NCBI RefSeq assembly: GCF_900107535.1
Contig: NZ_FNRA01000001.1
Location: 682,001 to 746,000 of the forward strand
Origin: Pedobacter hartonius
Lineage (GTDB): Bacteria; Bacteroidota; Bacteroidia; Sphingobacteriales; Sphingobacteriaceae
DNA length: 64,000 nucleotides
Direction: 5' to 3'
How positions within the stretch are numbered: position 1 is the first letter of the stretch; every line of letters starts with the position of its first letter. The position numbers were made by a program, and so were the translations under genes. A model generated the notes under the pieces. That model ran no database searches and was not told the origin of the DNA. It saw nothing but the letters and a program-made list of their open reading frames with translations. Shown here piece after piece: positions 33,898-40,860 of this stretch.

Positions 33898-35142
33898 ATG
33901 TCTGTTCTGCCCCCGATCAGTACTGAATCTGGGATAGCGGAATTGAAGAGCCTCTTTCAAAATTCTCAATTGTGGATAAATCAATATTTAATGAAAGACC
34001 CGGCTGTTAAAAGGAAAACAAAGGATTCAGAGCAATATAGCAAGGAGTTAGTATTGGGGATACTCCTTACCATTGCTATTTTAGACCATACCAGGCTTTT
34101 TTTCCATTACTGGAATACAAACCCCGGTAATCTGGAAAGCACTACCCCTCTCCTGTTCTTTACCCGCTTTATTTCCCATTTCTTTGCCCCTACAGTATTC
34201 TTTATCACCGGCACCTATTTGTTTATATGGAGCAAAGCCAAATCCAAAAGGCAGGTTTGTTATGGATTGCTCAGGCTGGCACTGCTGCTGATCAGTACAG
34301 AACTGGTGGTAAATAACTTTCTGTGGACATTTGATCCCTTTTACCGTACCATCGGGCTTTTTATTATCGGGGCGCTGGGTTTGAGTATCGGCCTGCTGGC
34401 TTTTCTTCAGTTTCTTCCCGAAAAGTTTCTCCTGGTATTGAGTTTACTTTTTCTGATTGCCCATCATTTACTGGATGGCATACCAGTGACAGGCAAATCA
34501 CCGGCATCCGTCATATGGTATATATTGCACCAGCAAAAATATATTCCCTCAGGAGAATACCTGTTCATTGTCAATTACACCATCATTCCCTGGTTCGCCC
34601 TGCTCAGTTTGGGTTATACTACCGGCTATCTTTACCGCAGGAAATGGCTGCTGGCAACAGGTATCGTTTTAACCTGCCTGTTTTTTATCCTCCGGGGTAT
34701 GAACTGGTACGGAGACCCTAAGCCATGGATCAGACAGGAAACTTTCACTAAAACTGTACTTTCCTTTTTTAGCGTTACAAAGTATCCTGCTTCATTGGAT
34801 TTTATCTGTATTACCCTCGGGCCAATGTTTATTGTTCTGCATTGTATAGAAGGGCTGCAAAACAAGCTGACAGATTTCTTTGTGACTTTCGGCTCTGCGC
34901 CAATGTTCACTTATTTGCTCAGTACTTTGGTGATACACCTTGCAGCAATGATCAACATGGAGCTAACCGGCGGGTCCTGGTCTGCCCTGCTGATCACTCC
35001 CGATTCTTATCAGCAGGGAAACGTACTTTCGGATTATGGTTACCCGCTTGGAACCGTTTATCTCCTCTGGCTGCTCTTCCTCTTCATGCTTTACGGATGC
35101 TGCAAATTTTACCATTCTTTTTCTTCAAAAAGAACGGTTTGA
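33898..35142 (+). CDS. DUF1624 / heparan-alpha-glucosaminide N-acetyltransferase-like membrane protein
   Basis: The 414-residue protein has about ten predicted membrane helices and opens its membrane part with LGILLTIAILDHTRLFFHYW. It also has TRFISHFFAPTVFFITGTYL. Both segments are typical of the HGSNAT/DUF1624 group of membrane acyltransferases, and the His in LDHTRLFFHYW matches a conserved site. An AAAGAGG ribosome site lies eight bases before the ATG at 33898. It is last in the rightward siderophore arm, 68 bases after the receptor gene. Acyl modification of the siderophore at the inner membrane is possible, as is an unrelated envelope role. Confidence 0.7.
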   Translation: MSVLPPISTESGIAELKSLFQNSQLWINQYLMKDPAVKRKTKDSEQYSKELVLGILLTIAILDHTRLFFHYWNTNPGNLESTTPLLFFTRFISHFFAPTVFFITGTYLFIWSKAKSKRQVCYGLLRLALLLISTELVVNNFLWTFDPFYRTIGLFIIGALGLSIGLLAFLQFLPEKFLLVLSLLFLIAHHLLDGIPVTGKSPASVIWYILHQQKYIPSGEYLFIVNYTIIPWFALLSLGYTTGYLYRRKWLLATGIVLTCLFFILRGMNWYGDPKPWIRQETFTKTVLSFFSVTKYPASLDFICITLGPMFIVLHCIEGLQNKLTDFFVTFGSAPMFTYLLSTLVIHLAAMINMELTGGSWSALLITPDSYQQGNVLSDYGYPLGTVYLLWLLFLFMLYGCCKFYHSFSSKRTV

Positions 35143-35182
35143 TTCATTAATAACTTTAAAAATTCACCTTGCCAATAAAATC

Positions 35183-35597
35183 ATGAAAACAATATTGTAT
35201 ATTCTAGTTATAAGTACAAGCTTAATATACTCCTTTACCGGCTGCAGTCAATCTTTAAGAAACAAGGCAGAAATTAAGGGAAACTCCATCACTTATAAAA
35301 TTAAGTATTCCAAGGGCTTCCAAAACTTCGAGGTCTTGATCATGGAGAATGTGAATAACAGATTTGGAAAGAGTTGAAAACATCCTGGTCAATATTGTTT
35401 AGGGAACAATAAAAGACGATGCCTACAAAGGAATAAACTATATTACCTATATGGCGTTCCATTCGATTACACCTACCCAAATCGCAGATTATAAAGGTAA
35501 GAAGCCGTATATGAAGTCTTGCATCGAATTCTCACAGAGTGAAGAACTGGATTCATTGATCCGCAGTTATGACTACCAAATAGAAATTAATCCATAA
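35183..35597 (+). pseudogene. Broken small lipoprotein gene
   Basis: An ATG at 35183 reads a signal peptide with lipobox-like SFTGCS and then a short secreted domain (KGNSITYKIKYSKGF). It hits a TGA at 35375-35377. A neighbouring frame continues LERVENILVNIV, passes a second in-frame stop (TAG), and reads YITYMAFHSITPTQIADYKG to a TAA at 35595-35597. Together the pieces give one plausible protein of about 137 residues with one frameshift and one nonsense codon. I do not recognise its family. Confidence 0.6.
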
Positions 35598-35710
35598 TCA
35601 TCCTATATAAGTTACTGTTGCAGATGACTGTCAATGGTATTGAGGCAGGCAAACTCATTTTAAATCGTTTAAACCCAGTTTTTGCATTTTTACCCAAAAT
35701 GGGCCTCAAA

Positions 35711-35741
35711 TTTGTTATTCAGGGGCTTTTCATTACATTTG
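35711..35741 (+). promoter_or_regulatory. Promoter of the lysine 6-aminotransferase gene
   Basis: TTTG (35711-35714), a 19-base spacer and TACATTTG (35734-35741) match the Bacteroidota TTTG-N19-TAnnTTTG promoter. The ATG is 23 bases downstream. This shows that the gene has its own promoter and is not simply the end of the siderophore operon. Confidence 0.6.
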
Positions 35742-35763
35742 GTCAGAACCAAACTATAGAATT

Positions 35764-37095
35764 ATGTATCAACTTACCGTAGCTCCGGATCAGGTAAATG
35801 AAACCTTAAGCCAACACGTTTTAGCCGATGGATTTGACCTGACCTATGATATGGAGCAAAGCCAGGGAGCATATATTTACGACTCAAAGTACAACCGTAA
35901 GCTGCTGGATTTTTTCACTTGCTTCGCTTCTGTTCCCCTTGGATATAACCATCCCAAGATGCTGAACGACGAAAATTTTAAACATAATCTTTTACTGGCG
36001 GCAATGGCTAACCCTTCCAACTCGGATGTATATACACAGCAATATGCCCAGTTTGTAAAAACGTTTGGCGCCATAGGTATCCCATCCTATCTTCCTCATG
36101 CTTTTTTTATAGCAGGCGGAGGCCTGGCAATCGAGAATGCCCTTAAAGTAGCAATGGACTGGAAGGTGCAAAAGAATTTTGCAAAGGGTTACAGGGAAGA
36201 GAAAGGATTTAAAGTATTGCATTTTGAAAAGGCCTTCCACGGCAGGACAGGTTATACGCTGAGCCTTACCAATACGATTCCTGATAAAACGAAGTGGTTT
36301 GCAAAGTTCGACTGGCCAAGAGTATCGGTTCCAAAGGTGGTATTTCCTCTGGAGGGCGACAATTTAGCTCAAGCCATTCATACTGAGTATGTGTCAATCG
36401 CCCAGATCAAACAAGCCTTTGCAGCACACAAAGATGATATTTGCGCGATCATTATAGAGCCCATTCAATCTGAAGGCGGCGACAATCACCTTCGTGAAGA
36501 GTTCCTCATCCAGCTCCGCAGCCTGGCCGATGAAAATGAGGCCTTCCTGATCTATGATGAAGTGCAGACAGGGGTTGGCCTGACCGGTAAATTCTGGTGC
36601 CATCAGCATTACAGCGAAAAGGCACGTCCCGATATCCTTGCTTTCGGAAAGAAAATGCAGGTATGCGGAATTCTGGTAAGCAATAAGGTTGATGAGATTG
36701 AGAATAATGTTTTCAATATCCCTTCCAGGATCAATTCCACCTGGGGCGGAAACCTGGTGGATATGGTGAGGATCACGCAGATCCTGCAGATCATTGAAGA
36801 AGACAAGCTCTGTGACAGAGCTGCTGAAGTTGGGCAATACCTCAAAGAAAATCTCGAAGCCCTCGCCTTAAGATATGATCAGATCAGCAATGTAAGGGGA
36901 AAAGGGTTGTTATGCGCTTTCGATTTTCCTGATTCAGCCATGCGCAACACCTTTATCCGGAAAGGAATGGAAGAAAATGTAATGTTCCTGGGTTGTGGCT
37001 CCCAAACTATTCGTTTCCGTCCGGCACTGATCATGGAAAAAATCCATATCGATGAGGGTATTGAGGTCATGAATAAAATATTAGCCGGTATATGA
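35764..37095 (+). CDS. lat: L-lysine 6-aminotransferase
   Basis: This class III PLP aminotransferase (443 residues) converts the epsilon-amino group of L-lysine to a semialdehyde (allysine, cyclising to piperideine-6-carboxylate) using 2-oxoglutarate. Family signatures are LLDFFTCFASVPLGYNHPKM, FFIAGGGLAIENALKVAMDW, the PLP Asp in AFLIYDEVQTGVGLTGKFW, and the Schiff-base Lys in ILAFGKKMQVCG. The following INSTWGGNLVDMVR segment is typical of lysine rather than ornithine enzymes. It has its own promoter. Because it lies just after a lysine-consuming siderophore cluster, it may compete for lysine or serve general lysine breakdown. Confidence 0.9.
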   Translation: MYQLTVAPDQVNETLSQHVLADGFDLTYDMEQSQGAYIYDSKYNRKLLDFFTCFASVPLGYNHPKMLNDENFKHNLLLAAMANPSNSDVYTQQYAQFVKTFGAIGIPSYLPHAFFIAGGGLAIENALKVAMDWKVQKNFAKGYREEKGFKVLHFEKAFHGRTGYTLSLTNTIPDKTKWFAKFDWPRVSVPKVVFPLEGDNLAQAIHTEYVSIAQIKQAFAAHKDDICAIIIEPIQSEGGDNHLREEFLIQLRSLADENEAFLIYDEVQTGVGLTGKFWCHQHYSEKARPDILAFGKKMQVCGILVSNKVDEIENNVFNIPSRINSTWGGNLVDMVRITQILQIIEEDKLCDRAAEVGQYLKENLEALALRYDQISNVRGKGLLCAFDFPDSAMRNTFIRKGMEENVMFLGCGSQTIRFRPALIMEKIHIDEGIEVMNKILAGI

Positions 37096-37496
37096 GAAAC
37101 AAAAAAATAAACATCTTCCTGGTCATACTCGTACTCTTTCTGGTGGGGTGGATGCTTAAAGGAACCTTTTTCCAGCCAGGGGCGGGCGACCTTAAAGCCG
37201 GATTTAAACAGGTAGCAGAATATAGAAATGAGAACAATACAGGTCCTATTCAATACGTGTTCTCCGTCAGCCTGAGAGATACCTTATGGTCTGAAATGGA
37301 AACCTATGGAAACTATAAGCCGCATCATAAAGGCGGAACTACCAAAGTCTATTATTTTATGGAAGGCAGTCCTGCACCGGCAGAACTTTCACCCGGCAAT
37401 GTGAATTTTGATCCATCTTTTAATGCCTCCTGCGTAGCGATGTATGAAAAGAGTGCTATCGGAAACGTGATCATCACCAAACATCCATTCAAATAA
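37092..37496 (+). CDS. Small membrane-anchored protein of unknown function
   Basis: The ATG overlaps the stop of the aminotransferase gene by four bases (ATGA), so the two are translationally coupled. The 134-residue protein has one N-terminal membrane helix (INIFLVILVLFLVGWML) and an extracytoplasmic domain without recognised motifs. The sequence IQYVFSVSLRDTLWSEMETY is the best-conserved-looking part. No function can be given. It ends just before a strong bidirectional terminator. Confidence 0.7.
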   Translation: MRNKKINIFLVILVLFLVGWMLKGTFFQPGAGDLKAGFKQVAEYRNENNTGPIQYVFSVSLRDTLWSEMETYGNYKPHHKGGTTKVYYFMEGSPAPAELSPGNVNFDPSFNASCVAMYEKSAIGNVIITKHPFK

Positions 37497-37537
37497 ACAG
37501 GCGGGCCAACCGGACCTTTTCCGGGAATCTCAGGTAT

Positions 37538-37580
37538 AAAAAAAGACATTGCCGGAATTCATTCAGCAATGTCTTTTTTT
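37538..37580. terminator. Bidirectional Rho-independent terminator
   Basis: Fifteen-base perfect arms (37538-37552 and 37566-37580) of the form AAAAAAAGACATTGC lie between the convergent lat operon and the TlpA-like gene. A and T runs on opposite sides let it stop transcription both ways. Confidence 0.9.
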
Positions 37581-37601
37581 ATTCTATCAGGGACCTGACG
37601 T

Positions 37602-38741
37602 CTATTTCAGCAGTTCTGCCAGTTTCGCCTGTAACTCTTCTCCCCGTAAATTGGTAGCGGCAATTTTCCCCGAAGGATCAATCAGGAAGTTCTGAGGAAT
37701 GCTGTTTATACCGTATAACCGGGCGGCTTCGCTGTTCCAGAATTTAAGATCTGATACCTGCGTCCAGGTTAAACCGTCTTTGGCAATTGCAGCAAGCCAC
37801 TGTTCTTTCTTGCCCGGCTGATCCAGGGACACACCTAAAACAGTAAATCCTTTGTCCTTAAATTTGTTGTAAGCCACCACAACGTTTGGATTTTCGGCAC
37901 GGCAGGGGCCACACCAGGATGCCCAAAAGTCGAGCAGTACATATTTTCCCCGGAAACCCGATAATTTTACCGGTTTATCATTTACGTCATTCAATGTAAA
38001 ATCAGGAGCTTCGGCACCTACAGAGGTTACTTTTGCAGCTTTGATCGCTGTACTAAACTCCACACCCGCCTGGGTACCGCGCACCTTAGTGGAAAGTCCC
38101 TGAAACAGGGGATCGATCTTGCCTGCATCTATGCTGCCATCTCCGGCAATTTCGCGCAAAGCCAGCAGGCTGATATACGAATCCGGGTGGGCTTTGATAA
38201 AGTCAGACTGAAGGGCTTCCAGTTTAGCGGCGGATTTTTCATACCTGGCGCGCATAGCGGCCCTGTAAGCATCATCCTTTTGTTTCTCTTCAGGAGCAGC
38301 ACCAAACTCTGTATTTAAAGCCTTTAGTTCTGTTACAGGCCCAGTAATGAATTGCATATACTGCGCATTTTCTTCATTCAGTTTAGAACCCGTCACCGAT
38401 GCATTTTTCAAAGAATCTTTAGCTGTAACGGTAATCGTACCAGGCTCCAGGTATACAACTTCATTATCTGCAGATCTGCCCAGTTTCTTTAGTCCCTCAC
38501 CTTTATGGTCTAAAATAATGCGTGCCATTGTAGGGCCGGCAACAATTCCTTTGAAGGTAAAAGAGCCCTTAGTGATCACTGCAGAGTCAAGCACCTGCTT
38601 TTCGCCAGCAATATAGTTCAGGTAAGCTTTTGCCGGGGAATTCAGGGTACCGATCTTTCCATTAAGTGTATATTCTCCGTTCTGCTGTCCACATGCCAGT
38701 GCAGGAGAGGCTATCAATAATGATAAAAGTAATTTTCTCAT
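37602..38741 (-). CDS. TlpA/AhpC-type thiol-disulfide reductase with DUF4369 domain (lipoprotein)
   Basis: The 379-residue protein starts with a signal peptide whose lipobox is ALAC (Cys 17). An N-terminal DUF4369 beta domain follows (YTLNGKIGTLNSPAKAYLNY), then a helical linker (residues about 125-235), then a thioredoxin-like domain with the redox site FWASWCGPCRAENP. The conserved cis-Pro lies in NSIPQNFLIDPSG. Such proteins reduce disulfides in the periplasm, often for cytochrome c or envelope protein maturation; Bacteroidota carry many. The exact client is unknown. Confidence 0.9.
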   Translation of the reverse strand: MRKLLLSLLIASPALACGQQNGEYTLNGKIGTLNSPAKAYLNYIAGEKQVLDSAVITKGSFTFKGIVAGPTMARIILDHKGEGLKKLGRSADNEVVYLEPGTITVTAKDSLKNASVTGSKLNEENAQYMQFITGPVTELKALNTEFGAAPEEKQKDDAYRAAMRARYEKSAAKLEALQSDFIKAHPDSYISLLALREIAGDGSIDAGKIDPLFQGLSTKVRGTQAGVEFSTAIKAAKVTSVGAEAPDFTLNDVNDKPVKLSGFRGKYVLLDFWASWCGPCRAENPNVVVAYNKFKDKGFTVLGVSLDQPGKKEQWLAAIAKDGLTWTQVSDLKFWNSEAARLYGINSIPQNFLIDPSGKIAATNLRGEELQAKLAELLK

Positions 38742-38835
38742 TCAATTTTTATTTTATCCCAAATTAGAGAAATTTTTAGCAGTTCCTGCCCAAGTAACTA
38801 AAAAACAACATCTTTTACACCCCTTTCAGGAATGT

Positions 38836-39552
38836 TTACCGCAGATCGAACAGACTCTCTACACCCAAAAGCTTAGCTGAGGTAAATCCTTCGGCATAGG
38901 TAGCACCGATCGACCTGCCCAGTTCCCTGGCGCGTGCTATCGTGTTTTCAAAAAATTCCGGTGAAGAGATATATGTTGAGGGTTCATCCAGGTCAGGGTT
39001 GTAGAACTGGGTCTTAAATGCTTTGATAGACTCCAGTTTTGCTTCCATGTAGGGAGTGATGTCTACAATAACATCAGGTTCAATGTAAGAATCCTGAATG
39101 TATTGCAGCAATAACCTTGGCCTCCATTGCTGCTGTGCAATCCCATCCTGCAGGGTATGAATTTTGGACAGGCCTGATAAGAAAAAGGAGTCATTGGCGA
39201 GATCTGCGGCACGCCCGTGATCAGGATGTCTGTCATAAAGTGCGTTGCTCAATACAATTTCCGGCTGGTATTTCCTGATCATTCTGATCACTTCCAGCTG
39301 GTGTGATTCGTCATTTTTAAAGAAGCCATCTTTGAATCCAAGATTTTCCCGTGCATGCAGCCCCAGGATTTTTGCTGAATCGGCGGCTTCCGCATCACGT
39401 GTTTCAGCGGTTCCGCGCGTCCCCAGTTCTCCCCGGGTAAAATCAACTATCCCCACCTTTTTACCGAGTGCAATATGTTTTAAAATAGTTCCTGAACATC
39501 CCAGTTCTGCATCGTCAGGATGAACGGCTAATACAAGTATATCTAATTTCAT
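38836..39552 (-). CDS. bshB1: Bacillithiol biosynthesis deacetylase BshB1
   Basis: BshB1 removes the N-acetyl group from GlcNAc-malate in bacillithiol synthesis. The 238-residue protein has the zinc-binding LAVHPDDAELGCSG (His-Pro-Asp-Asp) at residues 8-21, the RHPDHGRAA histidine motif near 110, and DFTRGELGTRGT, all diagnostic of the LmbE-like BshB1 group. The presence of BshB1 implies that the organism uses bacillithiol as its low-molecular-weight thiol. It is followed downstream by the TlpA-like gene with 94 bases between them. Confidence 0.93.
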   Translation of the reverse strand: MKLDILVLAVHPDDAELGCSGTILKHIALGKKVGIVDFTRGELGTRGTAETRDAEAADSAKILGLHARENLGFKDGFFKNDESHQLEVIRMIRKYQPEIVLSNALYDRHPDHGRAADLANDSFFLSGLSKIHTLQDGIAQQQWRPRLLLQYIQDSYIEPDVIVDITPYMEAKLESIKAFKTQFYNPDLDEPSTYISSPEFFENTIARARELGRSIGATYAEGFTSAKLLGVESLFDLR

Positions 39553-39630
39553 TTACGTTAATTCTTCTTTATTACTATTAGCCGGGCAACTATTTTATCC
39601 ACCAGGCTTATTGTTCATTATTGTATTCCC

Positions 39631-40128
39631 TTACAGCAGACGTTGAATTTTCTTTCTGATTTTTGACGACATCGGTTTGGTGAAAGGAAAAAAATAGTCT
39701 GCAAGTTCCCCGTCCCTGCCAATCAGGTATTTCTGAAAATTCCACCTTGGCCTTGCTTTAAAATGGCCGTTCAGTTCTTTATTGCTAAGGAATTTAAATA
39801 TGGGGTTTGCCTGCTCTCCCCTCACCATAATTTTCGCAAAAACAGGAAATTTAACACCATAATTCTGCTCACAGAAATCACCGATCGCTTTTCCCTCCAG
39901 TGGCTCCTGCCCGCCAAAATCATCGGACGGGAAGGCGAGTATCTCAAAATCTTCAGGTTTAAAGCTATCACTCAGCTCCTGAAGCTCTTTCAGCTGGGGG
40001 GCAAACCCGCAGGCTGAAGCAATATTGACCACTAAAAGCACTTTGCCCTTGTAATCTGTTAACGCCTTGTCTCTTCCGCTGATCAGTTTGGCCTTAAACT
40101 GGTAGATGCTCCTTGGATTTTCTTTCAT
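39631..40128 (-). CDS. Thiol-dependent glutathione-peroxidase-family peroxidase
   Basis: The 165-residue protein reduces hydroperoxides, normally with thioredoxin as electron donor in bacteria. The peroxidatic Cys40 lies in VNIASACGFAP; the catalytic Gln is in FGGQEP and the Trp-Asn pair in RPRWNFQKYLI. The probable resolving Cys is in IGDFCEQNY. The usual FPCNQF reads FPSDDF here, an unusual change outside the catalytic set. It lies two bases after the DUF4294 gene, and the two form an operon. Confidence 0.9.
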   Translation of the reverse strand: MKENPRSIYQFKAKLISGRDKALTDYKGKVLLVVNIASACGFAPQLKELQELSDSFKPEDFEILAFPSDDFGGQEPLEGKAIGDFCEQNYGVKFPVFAKIMVRGEQANPIFKFLSNKELNGHFKARPRWNFQKYLIGRDGELADYFFPFTKPMSSKIRKKIQRLL

Positions 40129-40130
40129 TC

Positions 40131-40751
40131 TTACTGGCGATAAAATCCGGAGGATGCAATAATAGCCTCAATATCCCTTTCCTCTTCGGGGTTATAGGTG
40201 CTCTTTAAATTATGCCCTACTACTCTTGCTACCGACTGGTAAAGAAAGGCTTTTACCCCACCTTGGGTCTCTTTGACGATCTCATAGGTTGTACGCCCCA
40301 CTTCCCGGTCAATCAGTTTGGTCAGTATCTGTCCCTGTGTAATGGTCAATTCTTTGATTTCAGTTTTAAACATTTGCTTGATCTCCTGGTCACACTGTTT
40401 TACGAGCTTTTTATGTTCTTTGCGGTCAGTAGTCGAAGCCAGGTCTCTTTCCAGCTGTTCATACCTTCTTTTTGCAAAAAGTGCGTAAGGCATCACCTTT
40501 AACACATTATAGCGGAGCCTGTTGTATGCTGCACGGTCCGCAGGGGTCCTGAATATTCTTTCAGCATAGATAACTACCTCATGCAAAGACATCCAGGGTA
40601 TCATTTCTCCGTTATCATTTGTAGATGCTACCCTGATTGTATCATTTTTACCCCTTGGAGGAAACTTATAGGACGCAGGCGTTTCCTGAGCATTTAGCCT
40701 TTCTGTGGTAATAATGACAAATAACAGAATAAATAACCTGCAAAATTTCAT
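40131..40751 (-). CDS. DUF4294 family exported protein
   Basis: The protein is about 206 residues long from the preferred ATG at 40751, with a signal peptide ending near LNAQ. The mature part has MIPWMSLHEVVIYAERIFRT and AYNRLRYNVLKVMPYALFAK, hallmarks of DUF4294, which is nearly confined to Bacteroidota and has no known function. A long charged helical stretch (residues about 100-145) may form a coiled coil. It is the first gene of a pair with the peroxidase and diverges from the rel gene. Confidence 0.8.
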   Translation of the reverse strand: MKFCRLFILLFVIITTERLNAQETPASYKFPPRGKNDTIRVASTNDNGEMIPWMSLHEVVIYAERIFRTPADRAAYNRLRYNVLKVMPYALFAKRRYEQLERDLASTTDRKEHKKLVKQCDQEIKQMFKTEIKELTITQGQILTKLIDREVGRTTYEIVKETQGGVKAFLYQSVARVVGHNLKSTYNPEEERDIEAIIASSGFYRQ

Positions 40752-40860
40752 AAATTTATACTCCCACAAAGTTAAAGTAAATTTAATACATTAGGTTTAT
40801 AACTGAATCTAATATAGCTTTAAACGTTTGACCCTCGAATATTATTACGAAAATAATACA

